This document shows, in pieces, positions 8,793 through 15,887 of a stretch of 39,880 bases of DNA (position 1 is the first letter of the stretch; each line of letters opens with the position of its first letter). The stretch lies in the NCBI GenBank assembly GCA_944326385.1, contig CALVDT010000060.1, positions 1 to 39,880 on the forward strand. Reading direction: 5' to 3'. This stretch comes from an uncultured Bacteroidales bacterium. GTDB taxonomy: Bacteria > Bacteroidota > Bacteroidia > Bacteroidales > UBA932. The notes beneath the pieces were generated by a model, which saw nothing but the letters and a program-made list of their open reading frames with translations, was not told the DNA's origin and did no database searches. A program made the translations under genes and the position numbers.

Positions 8793-10358
8793 ATGTTCAG
8801 GACATTTAAATACATTATGGCCGTGGCAGTCGCGGCCGCATTGCAGGCATGTATCCGCAACGATATCCCTTATCCGGTGGTGGAACTTGCCATAACCTCC
8901 GTCAGCGGGGAGGGCTTCACCTGCAGCTCTTCCGACATAGATGCCAAGGAGCGGACAGCCGTCATCCGTCTGGACGAGACGACGGATATCTCGAATGTCG
9001 TGATTTCAGAGGTGGGGATGACCGAGGGAGCGGTATCCGACGTGACATTCCCCGGGACATTCGACATGCGGTCGGAGCTTCACGTCATACTTGAGATGTA
9101 CCAGCAGTATGAATGGACAATTGTTGCGGAACAGGAAATAAGTCGGGCATTCAGGGTAGAGGGGCAGATAGGCAACGCGGAAATCGACGAGGAAAACCGT
9201 ACGGTGAAAGTTACCGTTCCGGATTATCTGGAGGTCAAGGATCTGGAGATACTGGAAATGAAACTCGGTCCGGAAGGCATTACAGGGATGGACCATAATG
9301 TAGGGGAGACCTTGTGGTTCGATACTTACGGCATAGTTAGAGTTCAGTACCGGGATGTGCAGGAGGACTGGTACATTTATGTGGAACTTACCGATATTCT
9401 TGTGAATATCAGTTCTGCAGTTCCTGGAACACGTGTCATGTGGCTGACAGGAAGCGGGGTTCCAGATACCGATCTGGGATTCAGATACAGGAAGGCAGGG
9501 GAGAGTGTCTGGACGGATGTGGCAGACGAGGACATTACCGTCGATGGCGGTACGATGGAGGCGTACACCGGTGGCCTGGATCCGGAAACGGAATATGAGG
9601 TACAGGCATATTCCGGAGAGAACGTTTCGGAGCCGGTGACTTTGACGACAGGGGCTGATGTCCAGCTGCCGAATATGGGATTCGACTACTGGCATCAGCA
9701 GGACAAGGTGTGGTATCCGGCTCTGGAAGACGGCATCCATATCTGGGACTCCGCAAATCCCGGGTCGGCGACTTTCGGATTCTCTCCGACTACTCCTTCA
9801 GATGATGTGGCAGTATCAGGTGACAGGAAAAGGGCGGCCCGGCTCGAAACCTTGTATGCAGTGATCAAACTGGCTGCAGGAAACCTGTACACAGGGAAGT
9901 TCGGCGGTATTATCGGCGCATCGGGAGCTTATCTGGACTGGGGTGTCGAGTTCCAGGAACGTCCGACAGCGCTGAAAGGATGGTATAAATATCTGCCGGA
10001 ACTTATCGATGAAGCAGATGCGGCTCATTCATCGTTGAAGGGAAAGCTTGATACATGCCAGATACAGATATTGCTGACAGACTGGGAGAAGCCGTTTACG
10101 GTCAACACTGTGGAAGGCGATTTCGTCGATTTCGAGGGGGATGACATTCTGGCCTACGGTAAATTTGAACCGAAGGTATCCGAGGACATGAAGGAGTATG
10201 AGGAATTCCTGATACCGTTGGAGTACCGCGACCTGACTCGTAAGCCGACATATATAGTGATAACCGTCTGCTCAAGCAAGTACGGAGACTATTTTACCGG
10301 GGGTGTAGGCAGCACTCTGTTCGTGGATGAGTTCGAGTTGCTTTACGACAAACAATAG
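8793..10358 (+). CDS. PCMD domain secreted lipoprotein
   Basis: The start at 8793 (MFRTFKYI) gives a lipoprotein signal with lipobox AALQAC (Cys about 20). In-frame ATG 8769 would overlap the preceding gene and adds eight residues. N-terminal Ig-like strands (about 30-200) are followed by a fibronectin-like segment (DTDLGFRYRKAGESVW, LDPETEYEVQAYSG), then a C-terminal PCMD domain (about 290-520) with QLPNMGFDYW, YTGKFGG, PTALKGWYKY and the closing STLFVDEFELLY. The last module mirrors the end of the 4940 protein. It is the final gene of the surface locus; no convincing terminator was seen before the repeat at 10371. Confidence 0.75.
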   Translation: MFRTFKYIMAVAVAAALQACIRNDIPYPVVELAITSVSGEGFTCSSSDIDAKERTAVIRLDETTDISNVVISEVGMTEGAVSDVTFPGTFDMRSELHVILEMYQQYEWTIVAEQEISRAFRVEGQIGNAEIDEENRTVKVTVPDYLEVKDLEILEMKLGPEGITGMDHNVGETLWFDTYGIVRVQYRDVQEDWYIYVELTDILVNISSAVPGTRVMWLTGSGVPDTDLGFRYRKAGESVWTDVADEDITVDGGTMEAYTGGLDPETEYEVQAYSGENVSEPVTLTTGADVQLPNMGFDYWHQQDKVWYPALEDGIHIWDSANPGSATFGFSPTTPSDDVAVSGDRKRAARLETLYAVIKLAAGNLYTGKFGGIIGASGAYLDWGVEFQERPTALKGWYKYLPELIDEADAAHSSLKGKLDTCQIQILLTDWEKPFTVNTVEGDFVDFEGDDILAYGKFEPKVSEDMKEYEEFLIPLEYRDLTRKPTYIVITVCSSKYGDYFTGGVGSTLFVDEFELLYDKQ

Positions 10359-10370
10359 CTCTGGCGGCCG

Positions 10371-10471
10371 CAAAAGGGAAATTTCTGCGATACGCTTGAT
10401 TCAGAAATCCTCATTTACAGGAGTAAACTCCGGTTTCCTCATCTTCGCAAGCCTTGAAATTCCTCCTTTTG
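10371..10471. repeat. dispersed about 100-bp repeat, copy A
   Basis: This block matches 14355-14455 at roughly 80% by eye over its full length. Shared strings include CTTGATTC, AATCCTCAT, ACTCCGGTTT, CTCATCTT and CCTTGAAATTCC. Both copies lie in intergenic DNA next to operon ends. No transposase or clear terminal repeats are present. Confidence 0.7.
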
Positions 10472-10499
10472 CGTCTGCCAGAGAGAATCCGCCTTACGT

Positions 10500-10534
10500 G
10501 TCATTCCCGGAGGATGAAGTCCGGTCGGGATGAC
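10500..10534. repeat. short GTCAT-bounded palindromic repeat
   Basis: GTCATTCCCG at 10500 and CGGGATGAC ending at 10534 form inverted ends around a 16-bp centre, the same end sequences as the larger element at 2084-2219. It lies between the convergent surface locus and the lipoprotein gene at 10553 and may form a hairpin in transcripts from both sides. Confidence 0.55.
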
Positions 10535-10552
10535 GAAAGGACCCGGCTGCGG

Positions 10553-11023
10553 CTATTCGTTGTGGTAGATGTTGACCACCTCGCCCTTCCGGTTGATGTA
10601 CTTTATGGTCTCCGGATTGTGAAGTATGAGGTATTTCTCCACGTCCTCCTTCCTGATCTTGCTCATGAGCTCGATGTCCTCATAAAGAGTGCGTGAATTC
10701 TTGTAATAACCGGCAAATCCAGTAACCGTGACGCTGTACTTGCCTCCTTTCTTCTCCACCTTGTAGACCATGTCCACGAGAATGTCTATGTCGTTCCCGG
10801 TTATGGCCTTGTATTTGGCCTCCTGCATGGCCTCGGACTGTGTCTTGCATTTGCGGGAAGTCTCGGTGATTCTCTTGGTGTAATCCACATCCACGTCCAC
10901 CACTGTCGGAGCCGTGATGATGTTTTGTCTGTCGACAAATACTTCGCGTGCTGAATATTTGTATGTCGAACAGCTGCAAAGGCATACTGCCGCGGCAAGA
11001 GTGATTATCGATGTTTTTTTCAT
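10553..11023 (-). CDS. small lipoprotein, paralogue of the upstream gene
   Basis: A 156-residue protein with an N-terminal SPII signal ending in CLCSC (Cys 18). The mature part starts STYKYSAREVFVDRQN, then predicted alpha/beta segments and TVTGFAGYYKNSRTL. The gene immediately upstream in the operon shares STY-Y-AR, VDRQ, the DIDIxxD motif and the VTGFAGxYK motif, so the two arose by duplication; this one lacks the C-terminal membrane part. No function is recognised. It is the last of four genes in a minus-strand operon with 11 bp to the preceding gene. It probably sits in the periplasm, anchored to a membrane. Confidence 0.6.
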   Translation of the reverse strand: MKKTSIITLAAAVCLCSCSTYKYSAREVFVDRQNIITAPTVVDVDVDYTKRITETSRKCKTQSEAMQEAKYKAITGNDIDILVDMVYKVEKKGGKYSVTVTGFAGYYKNSRTLYEDIELMSKIRKEDVEKYLILHNPETIKYINRKGEVVNIYHNE

Positions 11024-11034
11024 GGCTTTGAAAA

Positions 11035-11913
11035 TCAGAAATTAAAACGAAGACCTATACCTGACTGTGTGCCGCCCATGGATACATTGAGATCCCTGTC
11101 TGCATTTTTCATGCGCTTGGAGCCGATGCACCACATCGGGATACCTGCGACCACCGCTGCGGAACCCATGACCATGAAAGCCACACCGGCATCCAAAGCG
11201 CTCTGATCATAGTAATAGTAGCTGCCGTATCCCGTGTAGTAGTATTCAACCGAATTCACGGCCGTGAAATAGCATGGCAGGCCTATGGCAAAGGTGGAGA
11301 GAACTCCGGCCGCGGTAAGTCCTATTCCGGCATTGCGCATCCTCTTTGACTTCAGGAAATCGAATTCCCTTACAGGCCGTTTCTGCATTTTTGGAGCGAA
11401 TGCCAGGGGTTTCATGTCTGATTCTTTTTTGACGGAAGGTGCTGAAGAATTGATGTAGTATATGTCTCCGGTGCCGTGGTTGTAGTAGTATTTGGCGAAA
11501 TCAGGGTCGTAGAGCAGTTTGTATTTTTCAATATCCTCTTTTTCGTACTCCTTGACTGCGTCCACAAATGCTTTGGTTTGCTTGTATTTGCCTGCAAATC
11601 CTGTGACCGTGGCCTTGTACTTTTTCTGGGGCTGGAGCGGTTCGCGCACTATCTTGAAGATAGGGTCGATGATGACATCGATGTCATTGTCCATGAGACA
11701 ACGGTGTTCCGCTTCCTTCACGGCATCGTTTTTCGTGAGCTGGAAATCGGATGTCGCGGTCACGACCTTTCCGTAGTCCGGAACTATTTCCACAGCGATT
11801 TCCTTCGTGCCGACCGTCTGCCGGTCCACGCCTAATGTGCGGGCAGTGTACTGGTAGGTGGAACACCCTGTCAGCACGAATGCCGCAACTAATGGCAAGA
11901 TGATTTTTTTCAT
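11035..11913 (-). CDS. lipoprotein with C-terminal membrane segments
   Basis: The start at 11913 (MKKIILPLV) is chosen because it gives a lipoprotein signal with LTGC (Cys 17) and lies 26 bp after the exporter gene; the longer frame to 12390 is a shadow of the exporter. The 292-residue product shares residues about 17-125 with the downstream small lipoprotein. It then has a Tyr-rich stretch (YYYNHGTGDIYYINSS), a basic segment and two hydrophobic segments (about 200-220 and 245-265) separated by a Tyr-rich loop. The final NVSMGGTQSGIGLRFNF looks like a barrel-type C-terminal strand. No known domain was recognised. Confidence 0.6.
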   Translation of the reverse strand: MKKIILPLVAAFVLTGCSTYQYTARTLGVDRQTVGTKEIAVEIVPDYGKVVTATSDFQLTKNDAVKEAEHRCLMDNDIDVIIDPIFKIVREPLQPQKKYKATVTGFAGKYKQTKAFVDAVKEYEKEDIEKYKLLYDPDFAKYYYNHGTGDIYYINSSAPSVKKESDMKPLAFAPKMQKRPVREFDFLKSKRMRNAGIGLTAAGVLSTFAIGLPCYFTAVNSVEYYYTGYGSYYYYDQSALDAGVAFMVMGSAAVVAGIPMWCIGSKRMKNADRDLNVSMGGTQSGIGLRFNF

Positions 11914-11939
11914 AAGTGATAATATTAATGAATAGTGTG

Positions 11940-13010
11940 TCAAATCAGGAGCGTTATGTAGCCCGTTACCAGAGCTACGGCGAAGTTTATGAGCTTGGCT
12001 GCAACGAAACTCTTCTTGCTTTCCGCCAGAAGAGGGAGTGACGAATGTCCGTCCTGTGAAACGGAGCTTGCAAGAAGCACAGGCAGAGGCACGATTCCGC
12101 TTGCATACAGCGTCACGAATATAAGATGAGGTCCGGATTCGGGAATCATTCCGATGGCTGCAGCAAGCAGGATCATCAAAGCGGTGTTGTCGCTTATCCA
12201 GCCGCTGATGTCCATGTACCTCATCCCGAAACCAACGACCAGAAGCACTCCGAAAGTCCATGCGAATATCGTGGGAAGGTGTTTTTTCACTATGTGGTCC
12301 CACATATGCCTTTCCACATAATGGTCGGATGCGAATATCAGGAAACAAAGCACTATGATGCTGAGCCCGGCAAACAGATACTGCATCCATTTTTCATCAA
12401 GAAGGTCGAGACTTCCCGGCTTTCCCGGTCCAGGGACTTCCGCATGTCCGTGATCCAGCACACCGGCAGCAAGGGCGGCTATGAAAACGAGCACACCAAG
12501 GAACATCACCACACGTTTCCATGACAGGCTTCTGGTATTGGAGACATGCTCGTGTACCTCGAAATCCTGCTTGCAGTGCGTGTCCGCGACGAGTCCGGTT
12601 TCAAGGCCATGTTTTTCAATCCTTATTCTGTCGCATACGAAATCGGTGACAAGACCGCTTGCCACTGCTATCAGGAACAGAATCGCAAATATCATCAGCG
12701 CCTTGTCGGGAACCATCGCCACAATCATGAAGGCTTCATCTCCTGATGAAGCTACCATCATGGCTATCAATGCCCCGAAACTGATCATCCTGTGGGTGTA
12801 CAGGGACACGGATGCGAATCCACCGATGCACCCCGGGATGGATCCGAGCAGGGCTGAGAATATGACCTGACCTGTCCTTGTCTTTTTCAGACCGCTGAAA
12901 AGGGACCCTCTGGATTCTATGTTCAGTGACTCTATCAGCATCATCATGACCACCACAAGACCTGTAATCAGGATGGAGTTTCTCAATATGTCGGTAAGCA
13001 GATGGACCAT
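11940..13010 (-). CDS. putative 10-TM heavy-metal exporter (ArsP_2-like)
   Basis: A 356-residue polytopic membrane protein with about ten hydrophobic segments. It resembles the ArsP_2 / putative manganese transporter family: GSIPGCIGGFASVSLYTHRMISFGALIAMM, then SSGDEAFMIVAM in the first half and MIPESGPHLIFV plus SSVSQDGHSSLPLLAESKKSF in the second. The two halves look like inverted copies. A cytoplasmic or periplasmic linker (about 135-170) contains several His and Cys (HCKQDFEVHEHVS). The substrate is not decided by sequence; family members have been called arsenic or manganese transporters. It starts 9 bp after the DUF1573 gene, so the two are probably expressed together. Confidence 0.75.
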   Translation of the reverse strand: MVHLLTDILRNSILITGLVVVMMMLIESLNIESRGSLFSGLKKTRTGQVIFSALLGSIPGCIGGFASVSLYTHRMISFGALIAMMVASSGDEAFMIVAMVPDKALMIFAILFLIAVASGLVTDFVCDRIRIEKHGLETGLVADTHCKQDFEVHEHVSNTRSLSWKRVVMFLGVLVFIAALAAGVLDHGHAEVPGPGKPGSLDLLDEKWMQYLFAGLSIIVLCFLIFASDHYVERHMWDHIVKKHLPTIFAWTFGVLLVVGFGMRYMDISGWISDNTALMILLAAAIGMIPESGPHLIFVTLYASGIVPLPVLLASSVSQDGHSSLPLLAESKKSFVAAKLINFAVALVTGYITLLI

Positions 13011-13019
13011 TCCAGTTTC

Positions 13020-14120
13020 TTATTCTATCCAGCCAGAGACGAAGAGGTTGACGATGGGTCTGGAGGGGGAGTTCGTGGTAAGTGTCGCTATCACCAGCAT
13101 TTCACCTTCCGGCATGTCCGACGTGTCTATGGAGATGCTGACATTGCCTTTGTATCCGGACTTCACTGCATCTGGCAGTACAGCTTCGGCCTCGGGATAG
13201 TCTATGTCTGCCTTGTATATCCTGAATTCTTCCTTGCCGACATTGCTGAACGAGAAGGCTCCGGTCGCTGTCGCCCCTTTCCTGATCTTGCCTACCGAGC
13301 AAGTGCTGTTGGCGAATACCGGTCTGGATCCGTCTGCGCGTTCTTCTGCAGTCAGGTCACTGAAATCGGCTGTCGTAAAGGCATAAATGGACAGCCGTTT
13401 CCCTGCTCTTTTCCCGTCCATGACAGGCGTGGCGTAATAGAAATTCTTCCCCCAGACATTCTCCTGTGCCCTTACTGTGAATCTGAGGCTGGCAGTGCCT
13501 CTTGCCGGGATAGGGTTTGGCGTGACTTCCAGGCTCAATCCTCCGGACACATCTTCAAATGAGACTTCCACAGGCGAATCAGAGAGATTGGCAATGCTGG
13601 TTTCATCGCTCCTTTGGCCGCCTTGTTCGATATTGCCGCATCTGAGGTCGAGACTTTTGACCCCTGTCTGCAGCAGTCTTTCAGGATATAGTTCCTCCAG
13701 ACTCATCTGTTTTTCATGGGCGATGCCGCGGAGTCTCAGGACCACGGGCTTGCCGATACCCGATATGTATGCCGTAAGTGTCTTGTCGAATGGATAAGGC
13801 CCTTCGTCGTTGGTATAGGTGGCCGATATGGTTCCTGACCCTCCTGGTCTTACCGGTTCTCTTGTCCATTCGACATCGGTGCACCCGCATGATGTGACCA
13901 CGTTGTAGATCACTACAGGCTTGTCGCTGATGTTCTTCATGGTGAATGTGCACTCCAGCGGCCCGTCGCTGAGCATGACATCCCCGAAATTGTGTATTGT
14001 CTTGTCGAATTCCACGATGTCCCCGATCTTCACCTGCCCATATCCGATACTGGATGCCCCTGCAAGGCACAGGATAATGAGCAGACATTGAAGACCCCTC
14101 TTGTTCAGAATACATTCCAT
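13020..14120 (-). CDS. secreted protein with two DUF1573 domains
   Basis: A 366-residue protein with a signal peptide (hydrophobic to about residue 28, ending SSIGYGQ). The first DUF1573 domain (about 30-130) carries the family hallmark: HNFGDVMLSDGPLECTFTMKN, then VVTSCGCTDVEW. The second, less conserved DUF1573-like domain is at about 260-366 (FSNVGKEEFRIYKADIDYP). The middle region is Ig-like. DUF1573 proteins are common Bacteroidota periplasmic or surface proteins of unknown biochemical role. This is the first gene of a four-gene operon with the metal exporter and two lipoproteins. Its upstream region contains a tandem array of -7-like boxes. Confidence 0.78.
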   Translation of the reverse strand: MECILNKRGLQCLLIILCLAGASSIGYGQVKIGDIVEFDKTIHNFGDVMLSDGPLECTFTMKNISDKPVVIYNVVTSCGCTDVEWTREPVRPGGSGTISATYTNDEGPYPFDKTLTAYISGIGKPVVLRLRGIAHEKQMSLEELYPERLLQTGVKSLDLRCGNIEQGGQRSDETSIANLSDSPVEVSFEDVSGGLSLEVTPNPIPARGTASLRFTVRAQENVWGKNFYYATPVMDGKRAGKRLSIYAFTTADFSDLTAEERADGSRPVFANSTCSVGKIRKGATATGAFSFSNVGKEEFRIYKADIDYPEAEAVLPDAVKSGYKGNVSISIDTSDMPEGEMLVIATLTTNSPSRPIVNLFVSGWIE

Positions 14121-14144
14121 GATATCTCAGTTTGATGCTGATGG

Positions 14145-14177
14145 CAAATATAGCGATTAAGCGAGCACAAAGGCAAA
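14145..14177 (-). promoter_or_regulatory. promoter of the DUF1573 / metal-exporter operon
   Basis: On the minus strand TATATTTG (14152-14145) matches the -7 consensus, and TTTG (14177-14174) lies 21 bp upstream as the -33 element. It sits in the gene-proximal unit of the tandem repeat. The predicted start of transcription is close to 14138, giving a leader of about 18 bases. Confidence 0.6.
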
Positions 14178-14345
14178 ATAATTTTGACTTTGTCGAGCGT
14201 GAGCCATATGTGGGCACGCAGTGACCAAATATAGCGATAAACGCGGGCAAAATAATTTTGACTTTGTCGAGCGTGAGCCATATGTGGGCACGCAGTGACC
14301 AAATATAGCGATAAACGCGGGCAAAATAATTTTGACTTTGTCGAG
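14145..14345. repeat. tandem repeat of a 74-bp promoter-containing unit
   Basis: Unit 1 is 14145-14225 (81 bp), unit 2 is 14226-14299 (74 bp) and a partial third unit is 14300-14345 (46 bp). Units 2 and 3 are identical where they overlap; unit 1 has a few changes and 7 extra bases. Each unit begins CAAATATAGCGAT, so each carries a minus-strand TATATTTG box pointing at the DUF1573 gene. Confidence 0.9.
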
Positions 14346-14354
14346 ATGGCGGGT

Positions 14355-14455
14355 CAAAGGGGTACTTTCTGCGTTATACTTGATTCGAAAATCCTCATGT
14401 ATACCAGTACACTCCGGTTTTCTCATCTTTGCAGGCCTTGAAATTCCACCTTTTG
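14355..14455. repeat. dispersed about 100-bp repeat, copy B
   Basis: Second copy of the element at 10371-10471, starting TCAAAGGGGTACTTTCTGCG and ending CCACCTTTTG. Its first about 20 bases also appear inverted inside the terminator hairpin at 15213-15236, so a third, partial member of the family lies there. Confidence 0.7.
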
Positions 14456-14505
14456 ACCACCCTCTTTCCCGCGATCAAAAACGCAATCAAAACATTCCAC
14501 GATTA

Positions 14506-14536
14506 TTTGAATTTTAAAAATATTCAGATAAATTTG
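14506..14536 (+). promoter_or_regulatory. promoter of the ferredoxin gene
   Basis: TTTG at 14506-14509, a 19-bp spacer and TAAATTTG at 14529-14536 match the Bacteroidota -33/-7 consensus exactly. The predicted start is near 14543, inside an inverted repeat GTTCCG-GA-CGGAAC (14543-14556). CGGAAC recurs at 14572-14577. Confidence 0.8.
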
Positions 14537-14603
14537 TATCCTGTTCCGGACGGAACGGAATAAAAGTCACACGGAACATTAACAATTTAAAAGGAATAGA
14601 ACT

Positions 14604-14774
14604 ATGGCTTACAAAATTTCTGATGACTGCGTAGCATGCGGTACCTGCCTTTCAGAGTGCCCTTCAGGGGCTATCAGCGAAGGTGACATCTACAAGATCG
14701 ATCCTGCTCTCTGTGTAGATTGCGGCACATGTGCAGATGCCTGCCCTATGGGTGCCATTTCACCGGCAGAGTAA
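14604..14774 (+). CDS. 2[4Fe-4S] ferredoxin
   Basis: A 56-residue protein starting MAYKISDD. Two cluster-binding motifs of the CxxCxxCxxxCP type are present: Cys 9, 12, 15 and 19 (CVACGTCLSECP) and Cys 38, 41, 44 and 48 (CVDCGTCADACP). This is the standard clostridial-type layout and length (about 55 residues). It carries electrons at low potential in the cytoplasm, for example for pyruvate:ferredoxin oxidoreductase or radical SAM enzymes; the partner is not shown by the sequence. The radical SAM maturase at 15888 is close but on a separate transcript. AAAAGGAA precedes the ATG by about 6 bp and a consensus promoter lies upstream. It is monocistronic, with a terminator-like hairpin after the stop. 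Confidence 0.95.
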   Translation: MAYKISDDCVACGTCLSECPSGAISEGDIYKIDPALCVDCGTCADACPMGAISPAE

Positions 14775-14802
14775 TCTTACCCGGAGTAGCAGACAGCAAA
14801 CT

Positions 14803-14845
14803 CAAAGGCGACGCTTGATTTCTGATTCAGGCGCCGCTTTTTTTC
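14803..14845 (+). terminator. terminator-like hairpin after ferredoxin
   Basis: AAAGGCGACGC and GCGCCGCTTT form an imperfect stem (one bulge, one mismatch) with a 15-base loop, followed by a run of seven T before CATATC. Confidence 0.55.
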
Positions 14846-14871
14846 ATATCAAGCTGTCGTGTTTTATTTCC

Positions 14872-15083
14872 TGCGACCAGTACCGCTTTTGCTGTGGTAT
14901 TGGTAGTGGTCGAGGATGATTTGCTGCGACCAGTACCATTTTGGTTGCGATTTTGGTAGTGGTCGAGGATGATCTGCTGCGACCAGTACCGCTTTTGCTG
15001 TGATTTTGGTAGTGGTCGGTGGTGATATGTTGCGACTACTACCAGTTTTGCTGGTATATTGGTAGTGGTCGGGAATTCACTGC
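14872..15083. repeat. minisatellite of four 53-bp hairpin units
   Basis: Units start at 14872, 14925, 14978 and 15031, each exactly 53 bp. Each holds an imperfect inverted repeat (GACCAGTACC ... GGTAGTGGTC), so every unit can fold as a stem-loop. The period is not a multiple of three, so reading frames shift from unit to unit, which argues against coding. The fourth unit is the most diverged (GACTACTACC). Confidence 0.9.
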
Positions 15084-15170
15084 TACAGTGGTACACCACC
15101 ATTGGAATGCACAGCTGCAGGAATAGACTGCAGCGGGAATGGTTCGGACAGCAGGAAAGTTTCCAGTGCT

Positions 15171-15236
15171 GAAAAACAAAAAAGTGACTCAAAAGGGAAA
15201 TTTACGCGTAAAGCAGAAAGTACCCCTTTGAGTCAC
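15171..15236 (-). terminator. intrinsic terminator of the ferritin gene
   Basis: On the minus strand the arms at 15236-15223 and 15197-15184 (GTGACTCAAAGGGG and CCCTTTTGAGTCAC, one mismatch) enclose a 25-base loop and are followed by TTTTTTGTTTTT. The arms also resemble the beginning of the dispersed repeats at 10371 and 14355. Confidence 0.8.
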
Positions 15237-15257
15237 TCTTTCATTTGCCGGTAAGGA

Positions 15258-15737
15258 CTATCTCCTTGCCAGCTCGCCGTCTATGTAGAATTGTCCGGCT
15301 TCACCGGCCTTCCTGAGCTTCTCGACGATTCCGGAAGCGGTAGCCTCTTCTTCCACCTGCTCGCGGACATATCCCCACAGGAAGTCCTGGGTAGCCTTGT
15401 CCTTTTCAGCAGAAGCCACATCCACAAGAGAATTGATCAGCTCAGATACGTGACACTCATGTTTGTAGACATGCTCGAATACCTCAAGATAAGTACCCCA
15501 GCCGTCAGGAACTACATCTATCATTGAGACTTTGGCAGTACCACCCCTCTTTATGAGATAGGCGGCCATGTCAGTCGCGTGCTCCCTTTCCTCTTCGGCC
15601 TGCTTTGCAAGCCAGTGTGCAGCACCGCTCCAGCCTTCCTTTTCCATATAGAAAGACATCTGGAGATAAAGATTCGATGACCACAGCTCTGCCGTGATCT
15701 GGTCGTTGATGGCTTTTTGAAGATTTTCAGTGATCAT
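15258..15737 (-). CDS. ftnA: ferritin (iron storage, FtnA type)
   Basis: The start at 15737 (MITENLQKAI) gives a 159-residue protein, the usual length of bacterial ferritins; the longer frame to 15827 has no ferritin similarity. The ferroxidase-centre residues fall at the classical FtnA positions: Glu17, Glu50, His53, Glu94, Gln127 and Glu130. The fold is a four-helix bundle forming a 24-mer cage that oxidises Fe(II) and stores Fe(III), protecting against oxygen and peroxide. No haem-ligand Met typical of bacterioferritin is evident at the expected position. The gene is divergent from the radical SAM gene and ends in a strong terminator, so it is monocistronic. Confidence 0.93.
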   Translation of the reverse strand: MITENLQKAINDQITAELWSSNLYLQMSFYMEKEGWSGAAHWLAKQAEEEREHATDMAAYLIKRGGTAKVSMIDVVPDGWGTYLEVFEHVYKHECHVSELINSLVDVASAEKDKATQDFLWGYVREQVEEEATASGIVEKLRKAGEAGQFYIDGELARR

Positions 15738-15830
15738 ATTCCGAATATTTTGGTTATGCTTGTCAAGAGCCGCAATATCGATGCCGAAATCTGTCTGTTG
15801 ACAAAATGTCATGACCTTCGGACGCATTTC

Positions 15831-15862
15831 ACGATTAAAATCCTAAATTTACGATTGAAAAT
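15831..15862. promoter_or_regulatory. divergent promoter region with 20-bp-spaced direct repeats
   Basis: ACGATTAAAAT at 15831 and ACGATTGAAAAT at 15851 are direct repeats exactly two helical turns apart. Between them TAAATTTA (15844-15851) is symmetrical and close to TAnnTTTG on both strands, so it may serve ferritin on one side and the radical SAM gene on the other. Confidence 0.35.
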
Positions 15863-15887
15863 ATGTTATTCGGAAAACAATGACAAT

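Noticed and set aside
11940-12390. N-terminal extension of the lipoprotein at 11035-11913
   Set aside because: The extra 159 codons are in another frame of the metal exporter and precede a clean lipoprotein signal at 11913.
14872-15083. Possible CRISPR array
   Set aside because: The whole 53-bp unit is repeated with no unique spacers, and no cas genes are nearby.
14827-15192. Minus-strand frame of 121 codons over the minisatellite
   Set aside because: The 53-bp period shifts the frame in every unit, so the peptide has no stable repeat and no recognisable domain.
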